DNA of 64,000 bases from Hyphodiscus hymeniophilus (GCA_016508695.1 VNKQ01000009.1:1054001-1118000); one strand, 5' to 3'. Positions 33,731 through 46,952 are shown, counted from the stretch's first letter. The notes: a model not told the origin generated them from the sequence alone. A program made the numbers and translations.

Positions 33731-35846
33731 AGAAGACACGGTTGATCATGTACCAGACATCAGAGAGGTCACACCCCAATCCAAAGTCAGCTTATCGCAT
33801 ATCTCATTAATCGATACGCTTGGGCCACGACGTGGTGGCCACAGCATTGCAAGAGGGTTTCGGCAAAGACCCGGGGTATGGAGAAGTTGGAGAAGGTTTG
33901 GAGAAAGGAAGGATCGCGACTCGCGAGAGAGCTGGCTACAAAGGAGAAACACGACGTTAGACTGACGAGGTGAGTACCACAACACCACAACACCGCAATA
34001 CCTTGTACTGTGTACAAGTACCTTCTGCCTCAACACACAGCAATGCCCGCTGAGTCAGAGCTCTCTTGTCAGTAAGTCTACAAGAATGTCCGGGAAATCC
34101 CCAGAGAATCCCCAGTCCCACCTTTGACAGCTGGTAATCGGTCTTTCGGAACCGTTCCAGAGCGACTTGCTTGAGCGAGTCCATAATATGGCTCGTCCGC
34201 TGATGCGTGGTCCAATTATTCATGGTTGCAAACTTATCGTACGAAGCGCGATGGGTGCAGCTTAGGCGTCCAGCTGCAATGTGTTATGATACCTGATGCT
34301 TTGTCTGCCACACGAATCTGGGCTCCAATCCATAATTCTAGGTGCTGACAATGTGAAGCAAAGAGCTTCCTGAATATTTATCTTCAATGCAGAATGCAGG
34401 GAGATAACTAACCGGACGTCGAAAAGAACATCTCGTCGTCGACCTGAGTCAACCTTTCTCCACTGCCCTGTCATTCGAATCGACCCTCCACCTGGGTTAC
34501 AACATTAATATCGAATATAGAATTAGCAGCGGGCAGTCTCTCCATGGTTGAAAGGGAGAAATGACTCTCGAGTTCTCAACCACTCACGCGCCTTTCCCAG
34601 AAATGTTTCTCCTTGCGGGAGCGAGCGTCAGTCCGAATCCCGCGAGATGGGCTTCGCTCTCTATGCTGGCTGCTCGCCTCTGTCTTTCTCCTTGCGCTGT
34701 TGTTGGTATCGTGACTTTTCTTGAGACAACCTTGCCGCATATAATACCCATTCCCCAAGATCAGCATCGTTTATGCACTCACTCACGATCCTTACAATGC
34801 TTCCATCCATGGTAGCCAGCAGAACCCTCACATGGGATATCCCGCGCTATCCACCGTCTGCCACTTCATTTCTGCCATCCGAGCCCTGAATCCAGCTTCC
34901 ACGCTATCTTTCCCAGTGGAGTCGTAGACCCGAGATCGTTCCTCAAACCCTGACTACTCTGCAAAGACTCAAGCGTCCCCCAGTGCCCCAGTGCCCAGCC
35001 TGTAGCGTCTGAGACGGCCAATAGCACGTCCTGCGCCACCCTGACCCGGTCTTGTGAGGTGCATGGCGACGTTCCGATGTTGGTCATCCCCAGGAGGTCC
35101 ACCAGGTCATCCAGCCCAGAACCGTCTTGTCTCTCCATAATTTAGTGGACCTGCTTCTTGTGCCAGCCTGCCAGGACTGCTCTGCGCGCGCTGCGTACCC
35201 TACCGTGATGTGCGCTTCCACTTTCGGAGACGGCTAGCTGCCAGTGCACTGCTGCGACGGCGTTAACAAAAGTCAGACACGCTCGTGGTGCCTCGTCCAA
35301 TCCGCTGGGAGCGGCCTTTAACAGAGCAACCGTACCAACAACCTTTCCGTCGCTTGGGAGTGTCCCTCCAACTCTATGCAAATCCTAGCGACCTTAATCC
35401 GCCTCGACCTCCGAAAACCCTCCTCAAGTACCGTTGGGATATATTGGTCGACCACACATATTGCCTCATATTCAACTAGGGGCGCTGTTGAATGATCAGG
35501 ATCGGCTCGGCTAAAGCGCTGTGAACGGTGTGGGTGCAAGGAGAAGGGAAGCGAATAAGAGGCAGAGGCAGCAAAGCTCTGGTTTCTTTGATGCACCTCG
35601 CTGCAAGTCCCCAGTAACGGACCCGCCAAGTTCTAGCCACTTGAAAGCCGTACGTTAGATTCTCTATTTCCAATCTTTCCTGTCCATTGCCACGATTTCC
35701 GAACTTCATGTGGGACGAGTGGAACGTTGAAAACCCAATAGCATGCCAAAAACGACTTCTGGAAGCTGTTTGCAGATATCCTCTCGCAACGCCTTTTCAA
35801 AACGATGCTCAGTGATCAAACAAGACATCAACATCAACAACTTGTC

Positions 35847-38800
35847 ATGCCTGCTACGACGTCATCTAATGGCTCAATGTCTAATGGAGGAGCGAGTCAT
35901 GGGGAGATTGGTACGATATGACCCCGCGTCTCTCATATTTTGTGATTGAAAGTCCGATATCATTCTGGATTTGCTTTTGCCTCGTTCTCTAAGCTCAATG
36001 CTAATCCAACCTCATAAGTGAACGGCAACTCCAAAGCTGCGAACAACTTCCCCCACCAAAAACCGACAAACCTAGGCCTCATGTATGCGGAACTTGTCAG
36101 AGATCTTTCGCTCGATTAGAACATCTTAAACGTCACGAACGATCCCACACGAAAGAGAAGCCGTTCGAATGTCCCGAATGTGCGAGATGTTTCGCCCGCC
36201 GTGATCTCCTACTGCGGCACCAGCAGAAGCTGCATATGACCACTACACCATCCTCAAGACCGAGAAATCGTCGAGAAAGTGCTGCAAGTAGTACAGCTGG
36301 CCCGGGCAGAGTTCGGAAGGGCTCAGTTGCCAATGGACATGGAGCGGCGACCATGAGACCTAGAGCAAATACAATCAGTCATATCGATGGAGCTCATTTG
36401 CAATTGGTGGCTGCTGCGAATGCCAACATTGCTAGGAATGGTCTCGCAGCACATACGCACAGTCGTCATCCTAGCCTAGCGGGCTTGCCGATGCAAAATG
36501 ACTATCAATTTGGAGGGATGTCTTCAACTATGGGCCAACGTGGGGTGAACCATGGATTACCAAAAATAGACACTCACAATTTCAACAATGTGGACTATGG
36601 AGGTGGTCTTAGAACTGCGCCAGTGGCAGGAGGGTATGGTACGGACTTCGATTTTGAAGGGCTCCTTTTTGGACCTGGCTCAACCATCAATCCAAATGCG
36701 CTGCATTACAGCGACTCGCCACAGTCAATGGTAATCGACTCTACATCTCCATACCACCAAGCTTTCCCGGACATGTCTGCGAGCCAGACTCTAGAAGAGA
36801 ACTTCGATTGGATGAATGGTTTTGATAACCAAATGTCCTTTAACGAAGCCAACGAAAATGCCATTGATGGGTCTTCGCCATCTGCTATCAGCACTGCCAG
36901 CCAGAGCGGTATAAGCGAGGTCATGTTAGATGGCTCAAACAATCCAGCGGTGTCTACTCAATCAATATGGCAGCAATCTATCATGGCTCCTCCCCAGATG
37001 ACACCGAATCCATTCCATCTCGAGCTTGGGAACCCTGGATTTCATGACCTCTTAAACTGTGGGCCGATCTCCCCTAACAACTTGCCGCAGAAGAATGCGA
37101 ATGATCCCTATTTTTCGACTCCGCCACCGTCAATGAGTTCTTTGAGCCCCTCCATGATGCCCGGAATCACAACCCAAGGGTTTCACCCACCAATGAATAT
37201 AGGACCCGAGACACCGATTTCCATGAATGGCAGCATGTATTCTAGTCTGCCGCTGTCCACGATCACCGATGCTACTCGAACCTCCCTTCTTGCTGCGCTC
37301 GCCCAATGCACACCATTTGGTGGTCGAAAATACTCATTCCCGGCCACGAGCTCGCCACTATCTCCACACTTCTCTGGTCGAAGCAACAGTATTGATACCG
37401 GTCGAAGTCTTCCGAGCACATACGACCTTCAACGCTATATTGGGGCTTATATACGATATTTCCATCCTCATATGCCATTCCTTCATATACCTACCCTTTC
37501 TTTCGATATTCCAGCGCATACAAGCGAATCACGGCATGCTGGTTTGATCGGAGGTCGAGGTTGTTTAATCCTTTCGATGGCTGCCATTGGGGCTCTGTAC
37601 GAGACGGAACAGGTTCAGTCAAAAGATCTGTTTGATTCCGCTAAGAAAATGATTCAGTTGTACTTAGAGGAACGACGGAAGGCTGATGTGCGAAAAGCGG
37701 ATCATCGAAAAGCAGGCGTTGATCACGGAGCCCGTATTCCAGAAAACTCGGTCCACACTCCTGTTTGGCTGGTGCAGGCGATGCTATTGAACGTAGTGTA
37801 TGGACACAACTGTGGCGACAAGACTGCTGGTGATATCGCGAGCACTCACTGCGCGGCTTTGGTGAGCCTTGCGCGAGCTGCCGAATTGCTCAAACCGGTT
37901 CAGATGTTTCAGAGTCATTCGGATGTGCAGATGACGGACGATAATGCCTCTCCAGAAGCTTATGGTGTCAAAAGTGAAATTACTGAAGACCAGCAAGACT
38001 GGTACAATTGGAAGGCAATGGAGGAGCGCAAAAGGACACTCTATGCTGTTTTTATCCTCTCAAGCCTCTTGGTTTCTGCATACAACCATACTCCCGCTTT
38101 GACGAATTCCGAGATCATGCTAGATCTCCCATGTGACGAGGAATTCTGGTCAGCGGAGACAGCGAATAGTTTCTATGTCAAGGGTGGTGCTAGAATGGCT
38201 GACCACAATCAAATCACATTCCACGACGCTCTTGGGGAGTTGCTGAGGACCAGCGAAAAACAACAGCAGCATCAAATGGTTCAAACCCAGCCTTTCGGGT
38301 ATGGTGCCAATACTCAAGAACCATCAAATAGCGATCTTAGGCCAAGCACGTTTGGCTGCCTAGTCCTAATCAACGCATTACACAATTATATTTGGGAAAC
38401 CCGTCAGCGACATCATAATAAGATATGGACGAACGAAGAAACAGAGAAGATGCACCGCCATATTGAACCAGCATTGAAAGCATGGCAAGCTGCGTGGGCG
38501 AGCAATCCTCAACATAGTCTGGAACGACCAAACCCCTATGGACTTGGCCCTCTTTCAGCAGACAGCATTCCATTGTTGGACCTAGCTTATGTCCGGCTCT
38601 TCGTAAACCTATCACGCTCGAAGGAAAAGTTCTGGCAGCGGGATTATGACGGAATGGCCGAAGAGTTGAGCCGTGGTAGTGAGATTATACAACACGCTGA
38701 GCACTCACCAGAATCGAACGCTGATTCTTCCGAACCGTCTGATACCTCTACTACTAGCTCTGTCTTTGTTGATTCACCTCCGACATCAACCTCCTCGCCC

Positions 38801-39461
38801 GACTTCAAGGCCAGCAGATTGCCAATGAATGTGAATGGTCAAATTCCTAACCCATCCATTTCGACATCTAAACGGGAACGCCATCTTCGCAAGGCAGCAT
38901 TTTATGCCGCCGATTCTCTGTCGATGTCAGATAAACTGGGTGTGACGTTTGCCGATTTCACGTCGCGGGAACTTCCCTTGCAGTCAGCTATGTGTGCATT
39001 CGATTGCGCACAAGTGCTTGCGGAGTGGGTTGCTACGGTGCAAGAAAGAGTTGGCCGTTATCTCGGCATTCTGGGCAAAGACGAAATCGACCTAAGTCAG
39101 GTCCCTGGCATCATGCTCCTCGAAGAAGAAGACTGCAAATTACTCGCCAAGATTCAAGAAGTATTGAACAGCGCCGAAATCAAGATGAACTACGAGCTTG
39201 CTGGTATGGGCGCTGTTGCCATGAATGCCGCTGCTCAGAGGCTCCCTGGAGGAGACAGCTCTGGGTACGGAAGCAAGATTCTGAGAGTCACAGCCTACAT
39301 GTTAGACAAGGCTGCTGTCTGGCCTGGTTAGTTCATCTTCTCCAATTTTCGAGAGCTTTGCTAACTTCGGTATAGTGACCCATTTAATGGCACGGTCATT
39401 AGAAACGCAAGCCAGCCATATGCGTGCACGAGCCGATGAATCCGTAGCTCATCGCGAATAG
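35847..39461 (+). CDS. ADR1-like C2H2 / fungal-specific-domain transcription factor, with apparent frameshift
   Basis: Nuclear regulator with two tandem C2H2 fingers and a large fungal_trans domain. Exons 35847-35910, 36019-39326 and 39376-39461. One missing base at 36068-36070 breaks the frame; with it the protein would be about 1152 aa. The fingers (about residues 45-94) read VCGTCQRSFARLEHLKRH and FECPECARCFARRDLLLRH, linked by ERSHTKEKP, closely like yeast ADR1 and Aspergillus AmdX. A long Ser/Asn/Pro-rich linker follows, then the middle homology region beginning near IGAYIRYFHPHMPFLHIP. The exon before the break (NNFPHQKPT) and the finger frame are each conserved, which is why I infer an indel rather than a different start. 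Target genes are unknown. Confidence 0.87.
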
Positions 39462-41180
39462 GATGGGTTTATATTCCCAAACACTTCTCACAAACTACAA
39501 TACTCGAAATTCAAAAGCGAAGACGGCCTCAAAATATACTCAGCAAAAGTGTTTCGAGATACACGTTTTCTTTCCTGTAAAAAACTACTTTCTCATTCGG
39601 ATACTGGAGGAGCTTTCCTGCGGAATGTCTTTTTTCGCTTCATACACAAGGGTGGATGGTTGTTTGATGGAGCAGAATAGCTTTACTGGTGTCGGCGGCA
39701 TCTTTCGATTTCGGTCTCTATGAGCGGAGGACTTAACGACGACGATGCCATTCGATTTACGCAAATCCACGACGTCCATTGGCCCTTGAGCTTCTGCATA
39801 TTTTATTTAATATGGATCTCACATTCAATTTCGACCCCAACCTTTCAGCCGTGGCCGTGGCGTCACATTTATCTTCACTGCATACTATTGCCCACAGCAA
39901 TTGTTTGTGGATCTAGGGTTCTCCGTTCTGCTCCTCTTTGAGAGTTGTTAATTGCAGGAGTTATTATTTACTGCTTATCTGGATGCTTTGGTTTTGGATG
40001 ACTGTTTGCACGACATGCATGGCGCGGGGTTGAAAGCTTTTTGCGTTTTGCTTGCTTGAATCACTTGGTGAATTGACTGATGATAACGACTGGAGCGGGA
40101 GGCGAAAAGTGTGACTTAATCGATGATGGACAAAAAAGGGGTATGGGAAGGCACAGGATGAATAGGTGTTATATCAGAGGCAGGCAGCCCTCAGCCGCGG
40201 TTGAGCGGTTATGGGAACGGAATGGCTGTTTTCCAAGCTGACTGCTGAATAAAGGGAATTGAATCCAAATCGACTGTCATTGATCATTGCGAAGTTTCTC
40301 CGGCCCCACTTCCTTTCTTTCTATCACAAATTCTCGCTCGACTGCATGTGTATCCAGTAGGATCCATAAGTCAGATTGGTCCACGGAACTTCAATGCTGT
40401 GGCTTCGGAGCAGCAAGCTGAGAAAGACCACCAACGGAGACAGCTGCCCACGAGCATCTATCTGGCTGTGCCGGAAGATCTTTCATACGGCATGAATCTC
40501 CCGGTTCGGCAGTTGCGTAACCTAGTCTTCTCGAATCGGCACTGCCTTATTCTCACATGCACAACTCAATGTGCCTTTTCTCTCCATATTCCCCCGCTTC
40601 CCACACCGCTGAAATATCATCCGCCTCGCAACTGGTCGTCCCGTGCCACAAGGCTGAGACAAACCTCCCTCTCAGATCCACATATCGACGAAGCGTCCAG
40701 GGAATGCGATCTGGAAGCGAAGTGCAACAGATCAGCGAATTTGCATCAAATCGGAATGTCCTTCCCCAGCCAAGACGTAGATGAAAGAAGGTTGCTGACT
40801 GTGATTCAGCAGTTGTCGCGGCGCCAGTGTCGTACAGGGGCTTGTTCTGGAGGCTGGGATTTGTAGATGGCCTTTAGCGAGCTCAGCCGCACGCAGCCTT
40901 ATGCTGGAATGTGAGCTGAGCGGACGGTCTGATGCGCGAGTTTGTACGAGGTTTGGGTGAGGTGTGAGGTATATGAAGAGAGTTCTGTGGTTTTGTTGGG
41001 TTTGAAGATGTAACGTTTTCTGAAAGAAGAGAGTGATTGGAATATTGGTCGTGAATGCGTTTCATCACGAATATATTCAAAGCACAGCTTACGAGGCCGA
41101 CTCTTTTCTTCGGTTCTACAGAACGGATCTTGCGGATCAAAGATCACATCGTGCCTATCGGAATTCTAAGACGCTTTACT
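39462..41180. other. Intergenic between C2H2 factor and DUF2235 gene
   Basis: 1.7 kb. A 172-codon plus-strand frame (40348-40866) has no family signature. The last 126 bp, from the ATG at 41055, are in frame with the downstream gene and may belong to it. Confidence 0.4.
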
Positions 41181-43166
41181 ATGGCGGCTCAATATCAACC
41201 TGTGCAGAGACCTGTAGGGAAGAAGTGGGTTATAGCTTGCGATGGGACCTGGCAGAATAGTGATGGATCCGACCAAATTCCCAGCAACGTTGTTCGAATT
41301 ATTCGTGCTCTCAAACACTTCGATGATTCTGGTGCGTCTCAAATCCCGCAGATGGCTTACTATCAAAGAGGAGCTGGAACGGACAGCGACCTGGAAGACC
41401 GCGTGTTTGGAGGCTTCACAGGCAGTGATGTCGCCGAGCATGTCCGAGAAGCCTACGCAATGCTTGCCAACAATTTCAATCCGGAAACGCACCAAGAACT
41501 TGCCGAGGGCACTACGGTAGTGGACGAAATCATTCTTCTGGGCTTTTCCCGTGGAGCGTTCACGGCTAGAGCCATTACGAGTTTGATATCGGATATCGGG
41601 CTGCTCACGGGGATCGGATTGGAAGAATTTTGGGGGATTTTTGAGGACTTCAAGAATCAGGATGTGCCTGAAAAGAGGGGCGCTTGGTTTAAGAAAAGAT
41701 TTCCTGAGATTAAGCATGCTGTTGCATTTACTGATCCTGAATATAAGGATCAGTTAATTCGTGTAGGTTTGGAGGCTGGGCTGTTGAGTTCGACTATGGA
41801 TGCTGACTAGAGATAGGCCGGAATGACCAGATGGGGTCTGAAGGTTGGTATTCCCCCAGCCATCTGTTGCTACTTTGGGTTTAAGGGCCTTCGATGTATG
41901 GTTTTGTTCCCGAACCATCGTCAAGTCGTACTCAATTCCTGTGTGGACTGAACTAGAAATTACAAAGCTGACTCCGATTTCCTGCATAGATCCGCGCTCT
42001 TGGAGTTTGGGACACAGTTGGTATAAATCAATACTTGTCTCTATACAGAGCCCGATAGCTAATCGTCGTCACAGGAGCATTGGGCATCCCAGTTGACTGG
42101 GAGAAGAAGAACGTCAAAGAGTTTTCCTTCGTCAACACGAAAGTGGCACGCCATGTTCAGTACGTGAATTAAGCCATATATTCCCACCCAATCTTTGTCA
42201 GGACCATAGTGCAGCCCACAATTGGACTCTTAGATGCGTCTTCAGAGGAGGCCCTCCACACTTGTCCAGTCTCCCTGAACCCTTTCTGAGATGGTCATAA
42301 CTGAGTTTTCATTTACGTGCAGGCATGCCTTTCAAGCTCTGGCACTTGATGAGCACCGTAGACTCTTCACGCCCACACTTTGGGAACAGCCGAACGGCGC
42401 TCACCATCTCAAGAAGCTCAAACAGTGTTGGTTCCCAGGAGTTCACTCGAACATCGGCGGTTCGTATCCAGATGCCGGGCTATCAAACATCACGTTGGCT
42501 TGGATGATTTCTCAACTTGAAGATAGCGATGGTGGCATTTTGGCTTTTAACCACGAGTACCTCGATCAAGTCCAGGACTGGAACATGCAGGGATATACCA
42601 AGCGTGATGAACCTATCAGATCCTGGGGAATGGGAAGAATTTACGATTCCGCATCTCCCAATAGTGTACTCACGGCAGCACAAGGAATAAATCCTATCCT
42701 AAGGACTCCCGGAGAATACTGCCAGATTGATCTCAAGACTGGATTACAAGATAAAAATCGCCCACTACTCAACACTAACGAATACATCCATCGTTGCGTT
42801 CGGGTTCGATGGGAGAACGGTGGACTCGCAACTGAAGACGATCCTCCGAATGCAACAGCAAAAGTGATCAATACCGTAACGGATGGAGTCATGAAGTTCA
42901 AAGAGAAGTTCCTTCACACCGATATCCCGCCTCCCAGAGATCCGAAGCCAGCAGGACTCTACCAGAGCCCTGCATTGGCGAACTACCAGCTCCAGGTATC
43001 AAAAAGTGTTCGGATCGAGATAAACTATCCAAATCCGACTCCTGAGGATGTGTATTGGAGGGCTAAAGAACGTAATGGTGGACTACCAGAAGATCAGCTG
43101 GGGAGGACTGAGATGAGATTGTTGACAAGAATGGGTTCCAAAATTACGGCTCCAAAGCACAGTTGA
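41181..43166 (+). CDS. DUF2235 alpha/beta-hydrolase (Tle1-like)
   Basis: Five exons (41181-41762, 41817-41843, 41990-42020, 42075-42159, 42323-43166) give 522 aa. The DUF2235 pattern is complete. It opens with KKWVIACDGTWQNSDG, followed by PSNVVRI and YYQRGAGT. The serine-nucleophile motif is LGFSRGAFTARA. Next come RWGLK, GVWDTVGALGIP (assembled across two introns), the LFTPTLWEQP block and WFPGVHSNIGGSYPDAGLS with the predicted catalytic Asp/His region. Bacterial relatives are phospholipase effectors of type VI secretion; the fungal substrate is unknown. An upstream in-frame ATG at 41055 would add 42 residues rich in Arg, Phe and Ile that resemble a mitochondrial presequence; I prefer the second ATG but cannot exclude the first. 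Confidence 0.88.
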
Positions 43167-44140
43167 GGGGGATGGAATTGTCCTGTAGCTGTACCTCGCT
43201 TCGGATAGTTTATGCTTACTGCCATCACTTGATGACTGATCGGTTGATGGCTTCATGCTACTGACCTGAGGAACGGGGCTGCAGACAGCACAACCCGTAT
43301 CGGTAACGTATATGTAAATGTAATGCAAAGACGTAGGCAAACCTCCGGGCTCTACATATCGAGCAACCTGTCATCCCATAGTTTGCAGGATTTGCATAGG
43401 TTCATACTATCTTATTGTTAGTTAAACCACTCATCAGGGCGGAAGACCTTGTCACACCTCAACCCATGGGTGGACATTCTCCCCATTAGTTTATTCAGAC
43501 AGCGCAAACAAGTAGGTAGGGTTTTGACAAAGGGAATAGACTTTACCGCCGCTATATGCAGTTCATGATATTGTGCCAATTCCTAAGAGCAATTTAGCTG
43601 TTGACCCTCTTCTTATGGTTACTCTTGTGAGGTTTGGATGCCTCCTGCCAGAGTGTCGCATCGATTTCTGTGAAATGAGAACACTGATTCGAATTTCTAG
43701 GACGAGTAAGCAAATACTTGATGTCTTACACACGGACTTATGTGAAGTGTGTACGTACTCTTGTTCAGGCCCAGTCTCTCTTACAATCTCTGAGAAAGTT
43801 AGAATCCTAAGATTCAAAATTGAGACGTTCGAGAGGTTCTGATACGGCTCAGGCCTCTGACAGTCTTTAAGTGATTACAACGTGTAAAAGTTCTGAAATG
43901 ATATAGGAAGTTCTCTTAAACTCCGCACTTTCAAACTTGGTGCACAGGTGGGAAATTGGAGAATTAAAAGCAGGGATCAGGTTGCCAGGCGAGGCAAGAG
44001 CTTGAGCTGATGACGCTTTCCCGCTTTCAGAGCTCTCAACCTGCACTGACAAACATCTTTACACTCTGCTCCCGGCATCGCATTGTACTTCATTGCACAT
44101 ATCCGCAATCTCGTAAAAGTCATCATATAGCATCGCCCCA
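43167..44140. other. Intergenic, nothing recognised
   Basis: About 970 bp between DUF2235 and Mvp1. Two overlapping frames of about 85 codons on opposite strands near 43.6-43.8 kb look like chance. Confidence 0.35.
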
Positions 44141-46529
44141 ATGTCGCTGTTTGGGGATGAGTTGGACGAGCCTGTTGTAGCGGCAACCAAGTCCCGACTC
44201 TCACTATTCGACGACGAACCTAGTCCAGCTCCAGGATCGAAATCTTCTCTGTTCGCAGACGACGAGCCAGGCGCATCGCCATGGGGCATGCCGACGCCCA
44301 AGAAAGCCGCTCGGGGCGAATTGATAATGAACCTACTTCCTGCTTCTGATGTTCCGGATAGTTACATCGATGTCTTCGACGACGTGGCGCAGGGAGCTGA
44401 TAACATTGGCGGCAACATAAGTGTAAATGGGATCGCAAAGGTACTGAGCGCTGCAAACTTAGGAGCGGATGAACAAAGTCGAATCGTGAGCGTTATAACC
44501 TCTGGGGGGAAGCTTAGAGATCTGGGCCGAAACGAGTTTAATGTTTTGCTTGCTCTGGTTGGGTTGGCGCAAGAACATGAGGATATCACTTTAGATGGCG
44601 TCGATGAGAGAAGAAAGAGTGAGCTCCCGATCCACGATTCGCTCTACAAATATTTCGCTATAACATTGCAGATCTGCCAAAACCGAAGCTTCCAAGCTTG
44701 AATGCATCCACATTGGCTGGAACAGAAGAACTTGCTGCTAAGCCTCCCCAGCGGCCATCAACGCCTCCACAACCCTCAGTATCCGCTCCTACACCTGCAC
44801 CAACCTCTGCCCAGAAACCGCGTACAATCCGCAAAACCTCGATTGAATTCCCAGAAGCGGATCCTTGGGGGAGCCCAGCTATGCACAGAGGTCACATTGA
44901 TGAAGCTAGTCCTCCAACACGCAATGGCGTATCAGGGAATGAAAGCAATGGCGTCCATGAGGCTGTGAGAACCACAAGCAACTTCACGACTGCGTCGACA
45001 GATGCATCAAACGGAGGTTCTAACCGTCCACCAGAGGAAACCCAACAAAGTGCTGTTTCCGGTGCGTGGGGTGCGTATGACGGCAACGCCTCATTCAGTA
45101 ATTCCGCAGATACTACAATTGGTGGAGAGGGGTTTGATGGTGAAGATGGTGGAGGAGACAGACCTGGCCCAATTGCGCCAAACCGATCTTTCGGTGGGAG
45201 AGGGAGGAGTGTCAGTGGAGGCCCCGAAGAAAATGTGATAATTAACCTGTTGCCGGAGAAGGAAGGGATGTTCATGTTCCAACATCACAACTACCAGGTC
45301 ACTAGCGCTCGCCGGGGCAGCCAGGTTGTGAGGAGATACAGCGACTTTGTTTGGCTTCTCGATTGCTTACACAAGCGATACCCCTTCCGACAGTTGCCAT
45401 TGTTGCCACCAAAAAGGGTTGGAGGCAAGTATGTCCTTTCTTGAAAGACTGAAAATGCTCATTTTTATAGTCAACGGAAGTCATCTTGCTGCTGACAGCA
45501 CCTTCATTGAGAAGCGCCGAAGAGGTTTAGTCAGGTTTGCGAATTCTCTTGTCAGGCATCCAGTCTTGAGCCAAGAGCAGCTAGTGATCATGTTTTTGAC
45601 AGTTCCAACAGTGAGTTCCTCATCTCCACGTCCTTTGAAGTCACCTATGCTAAGGGCGGGTTTGCTAATAGCATCAGGAACTCGCCGTATGGCGGAAACA
45701 AGCAACTATTTCTGTTCAAGAAGAGTTCCTCGGAAGACCATTACCGCCTGGACTGGAAGATTCTTTATCCCCAACTTTGAATGATCTTTTCGAAACCACC
45801 CGATCTGGAGTCCGTAGATCGGCCGAATTATACATCAGCCTCTGCAATCTGATGGATCGACTCGCCAAACGTAATGAGGGGCTGGCTGCAGATCATCTTC
45901 GCCTGTCACTCTCATTAACGTCCTTGACTGAGGCGTCTCAAGACACCTACTCGACAGATACGAATGATGTGCCTCTTCTCAACGAGGGGCTTCACGCTAC
46001 TGCGAAACACGTATCCAACAGTCAGACCTTACTCGAAGACGAGGCTAGAGCCTGGGATCAAGGCGTTCTGGAAGACTTAAAGAGGCAGCGAGATGCACTG
46101 GTGAGCATGAGAGAAATGTTCGACCGCCGTGATCGATACGATAAGGACAACATTCCATACCTGGAACGAAGAATTCAGACCAATGAGACTAAGCTTGTGA
46201 CTATCCGTTCCAAGCCAACAGACCTGATCAAGCCTGGCGAGATTGAGAAGGTCACTGAGGCCATTATCAAGGTAATCCTTTATGACAGTAAAGACCGATG
46301 GAGCTAATGAGTTTTGCAGGATAAGGAATCAATCGTTGCTCAGCATGCGCGAGGTGTATTCATCAAGGAGTGTATTCGAGATGAGCTGGTCTTCTTCCAA
46401 GAATCCCAGTATCACGTTAGCAGATGGAATCAGGACTGGGCACAGGAGCGTGTAAAGTATTCGGAGTTGCAGGCTGATAATTGGAAGCAACTGCATGAGG
46501 AGCTTGAGAGTATGCCTATTGGCGAGTAA
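44141..46529 (+). CDS. MVP1: Sorting nexin Mvp1 (SNX8-like)
   Basis: PX-BAR sorting nexin that binds PI3P on endosomes and helps vacuolar sorting and retromer-independent recycling. Five exons (44141-44618, 44672-45424, 45471-45610, 45678-46271, 46320-46529) give 724 aa. It starts with acidic SLFGDE/SLFDDE/SLFADDE repeats, then an EH-like helical region. A Pro/Ser-rich linker follows, then the PX domain (about 345-465) with RRYSDFVWLLDCL, LPLLPPKR and FIEKRRRGLVRFANSLVRHP, and a C-terminal BAR domain with DTNDVPLLNEG and HARGVFIKECIRDEL. The second intron (45425-45470) uses a GC donor, GCAAGT; only this choice restores the conserved PKRV-G-VNGSHL join. Confidence 0.94.
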
Positions 46530-46952
46530 AGTTCTCAGAGACCAGGCGCTTGGGAATTTGTTGCAATGATAGCATTCAGTTTAGGAGGCAACTTGAACGC
46601 TGAAATAGCGCCTGTATATGTATTATGGAGCGAAGCGAGGTGCAACATACCTACCTTACCTATATCCATATTTGGAGGTTCTAGATGTTATAATCCACCA
46701 CAAGAGATACCTTTTGTGGATAGTCTTGCGTCGCACTAAGTCTTCCGGCGGAGCTGCTTCGAAGTTATTGACTTTGAAATCCGTTTAGGCACAAACCCCC
46801 CCTTTCCCTCACCGCCTACTTCTTCTGGTGCTCGCTTACGATAAGTCGCTATCGCCAGAACAAGCACGACTCAGAGCTGTCTTCTCTCTTTAACTACCTC
46901 ACCTTTTCTCCGCCTCAGAATAGAACTGCCATTCCAAGAGACCGAAGTCAAC
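46530..46952. other. Intergenic between Mvp1 and Dcn1
   Basis: 420 bp, tandem orientation. Contains a TACCTACCTTACCTATA stretch near 46650 and a short C run near 46796. No gene. Confidence 0.35.

Larger units (their letters stand above)
29760..35846. other. 6.1 kb gene-free interval upstream of the C2H2 regulator
   Basis: No frame has a recognisable domain; the longest (33180-33779, minus, 199 codons) runs through simple repeats. Short tandem repeats cluster at 33.2-33.7 kb and are listed separately. A divergent pair (methyltransferase and C2H2 factor) flanks the interval. It may be an extended regulatory region or hold non-coding transcripts. Confidence 0.45.

Noticed and set aside
33180..33779. 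199-codon minus-strand frame
   Set aside because: Runs through simple repeats, overlaps open frames on the other strand and has no recognisable domain.
36060..36075. Programmed -1 ribosomal frameshift at the C2H2 gene
   Set aside because: The sequence around 36068 is not a slippery X-XXY-YYZ heptamer, and two other genes show the same one-base deficit in homopolymers, so a sequencing-type error is simpler.
40348..40866. 172-codon plus-strand frame
   Set aside because: Length alone is the only support; composition and lack of any motif suggest chance.
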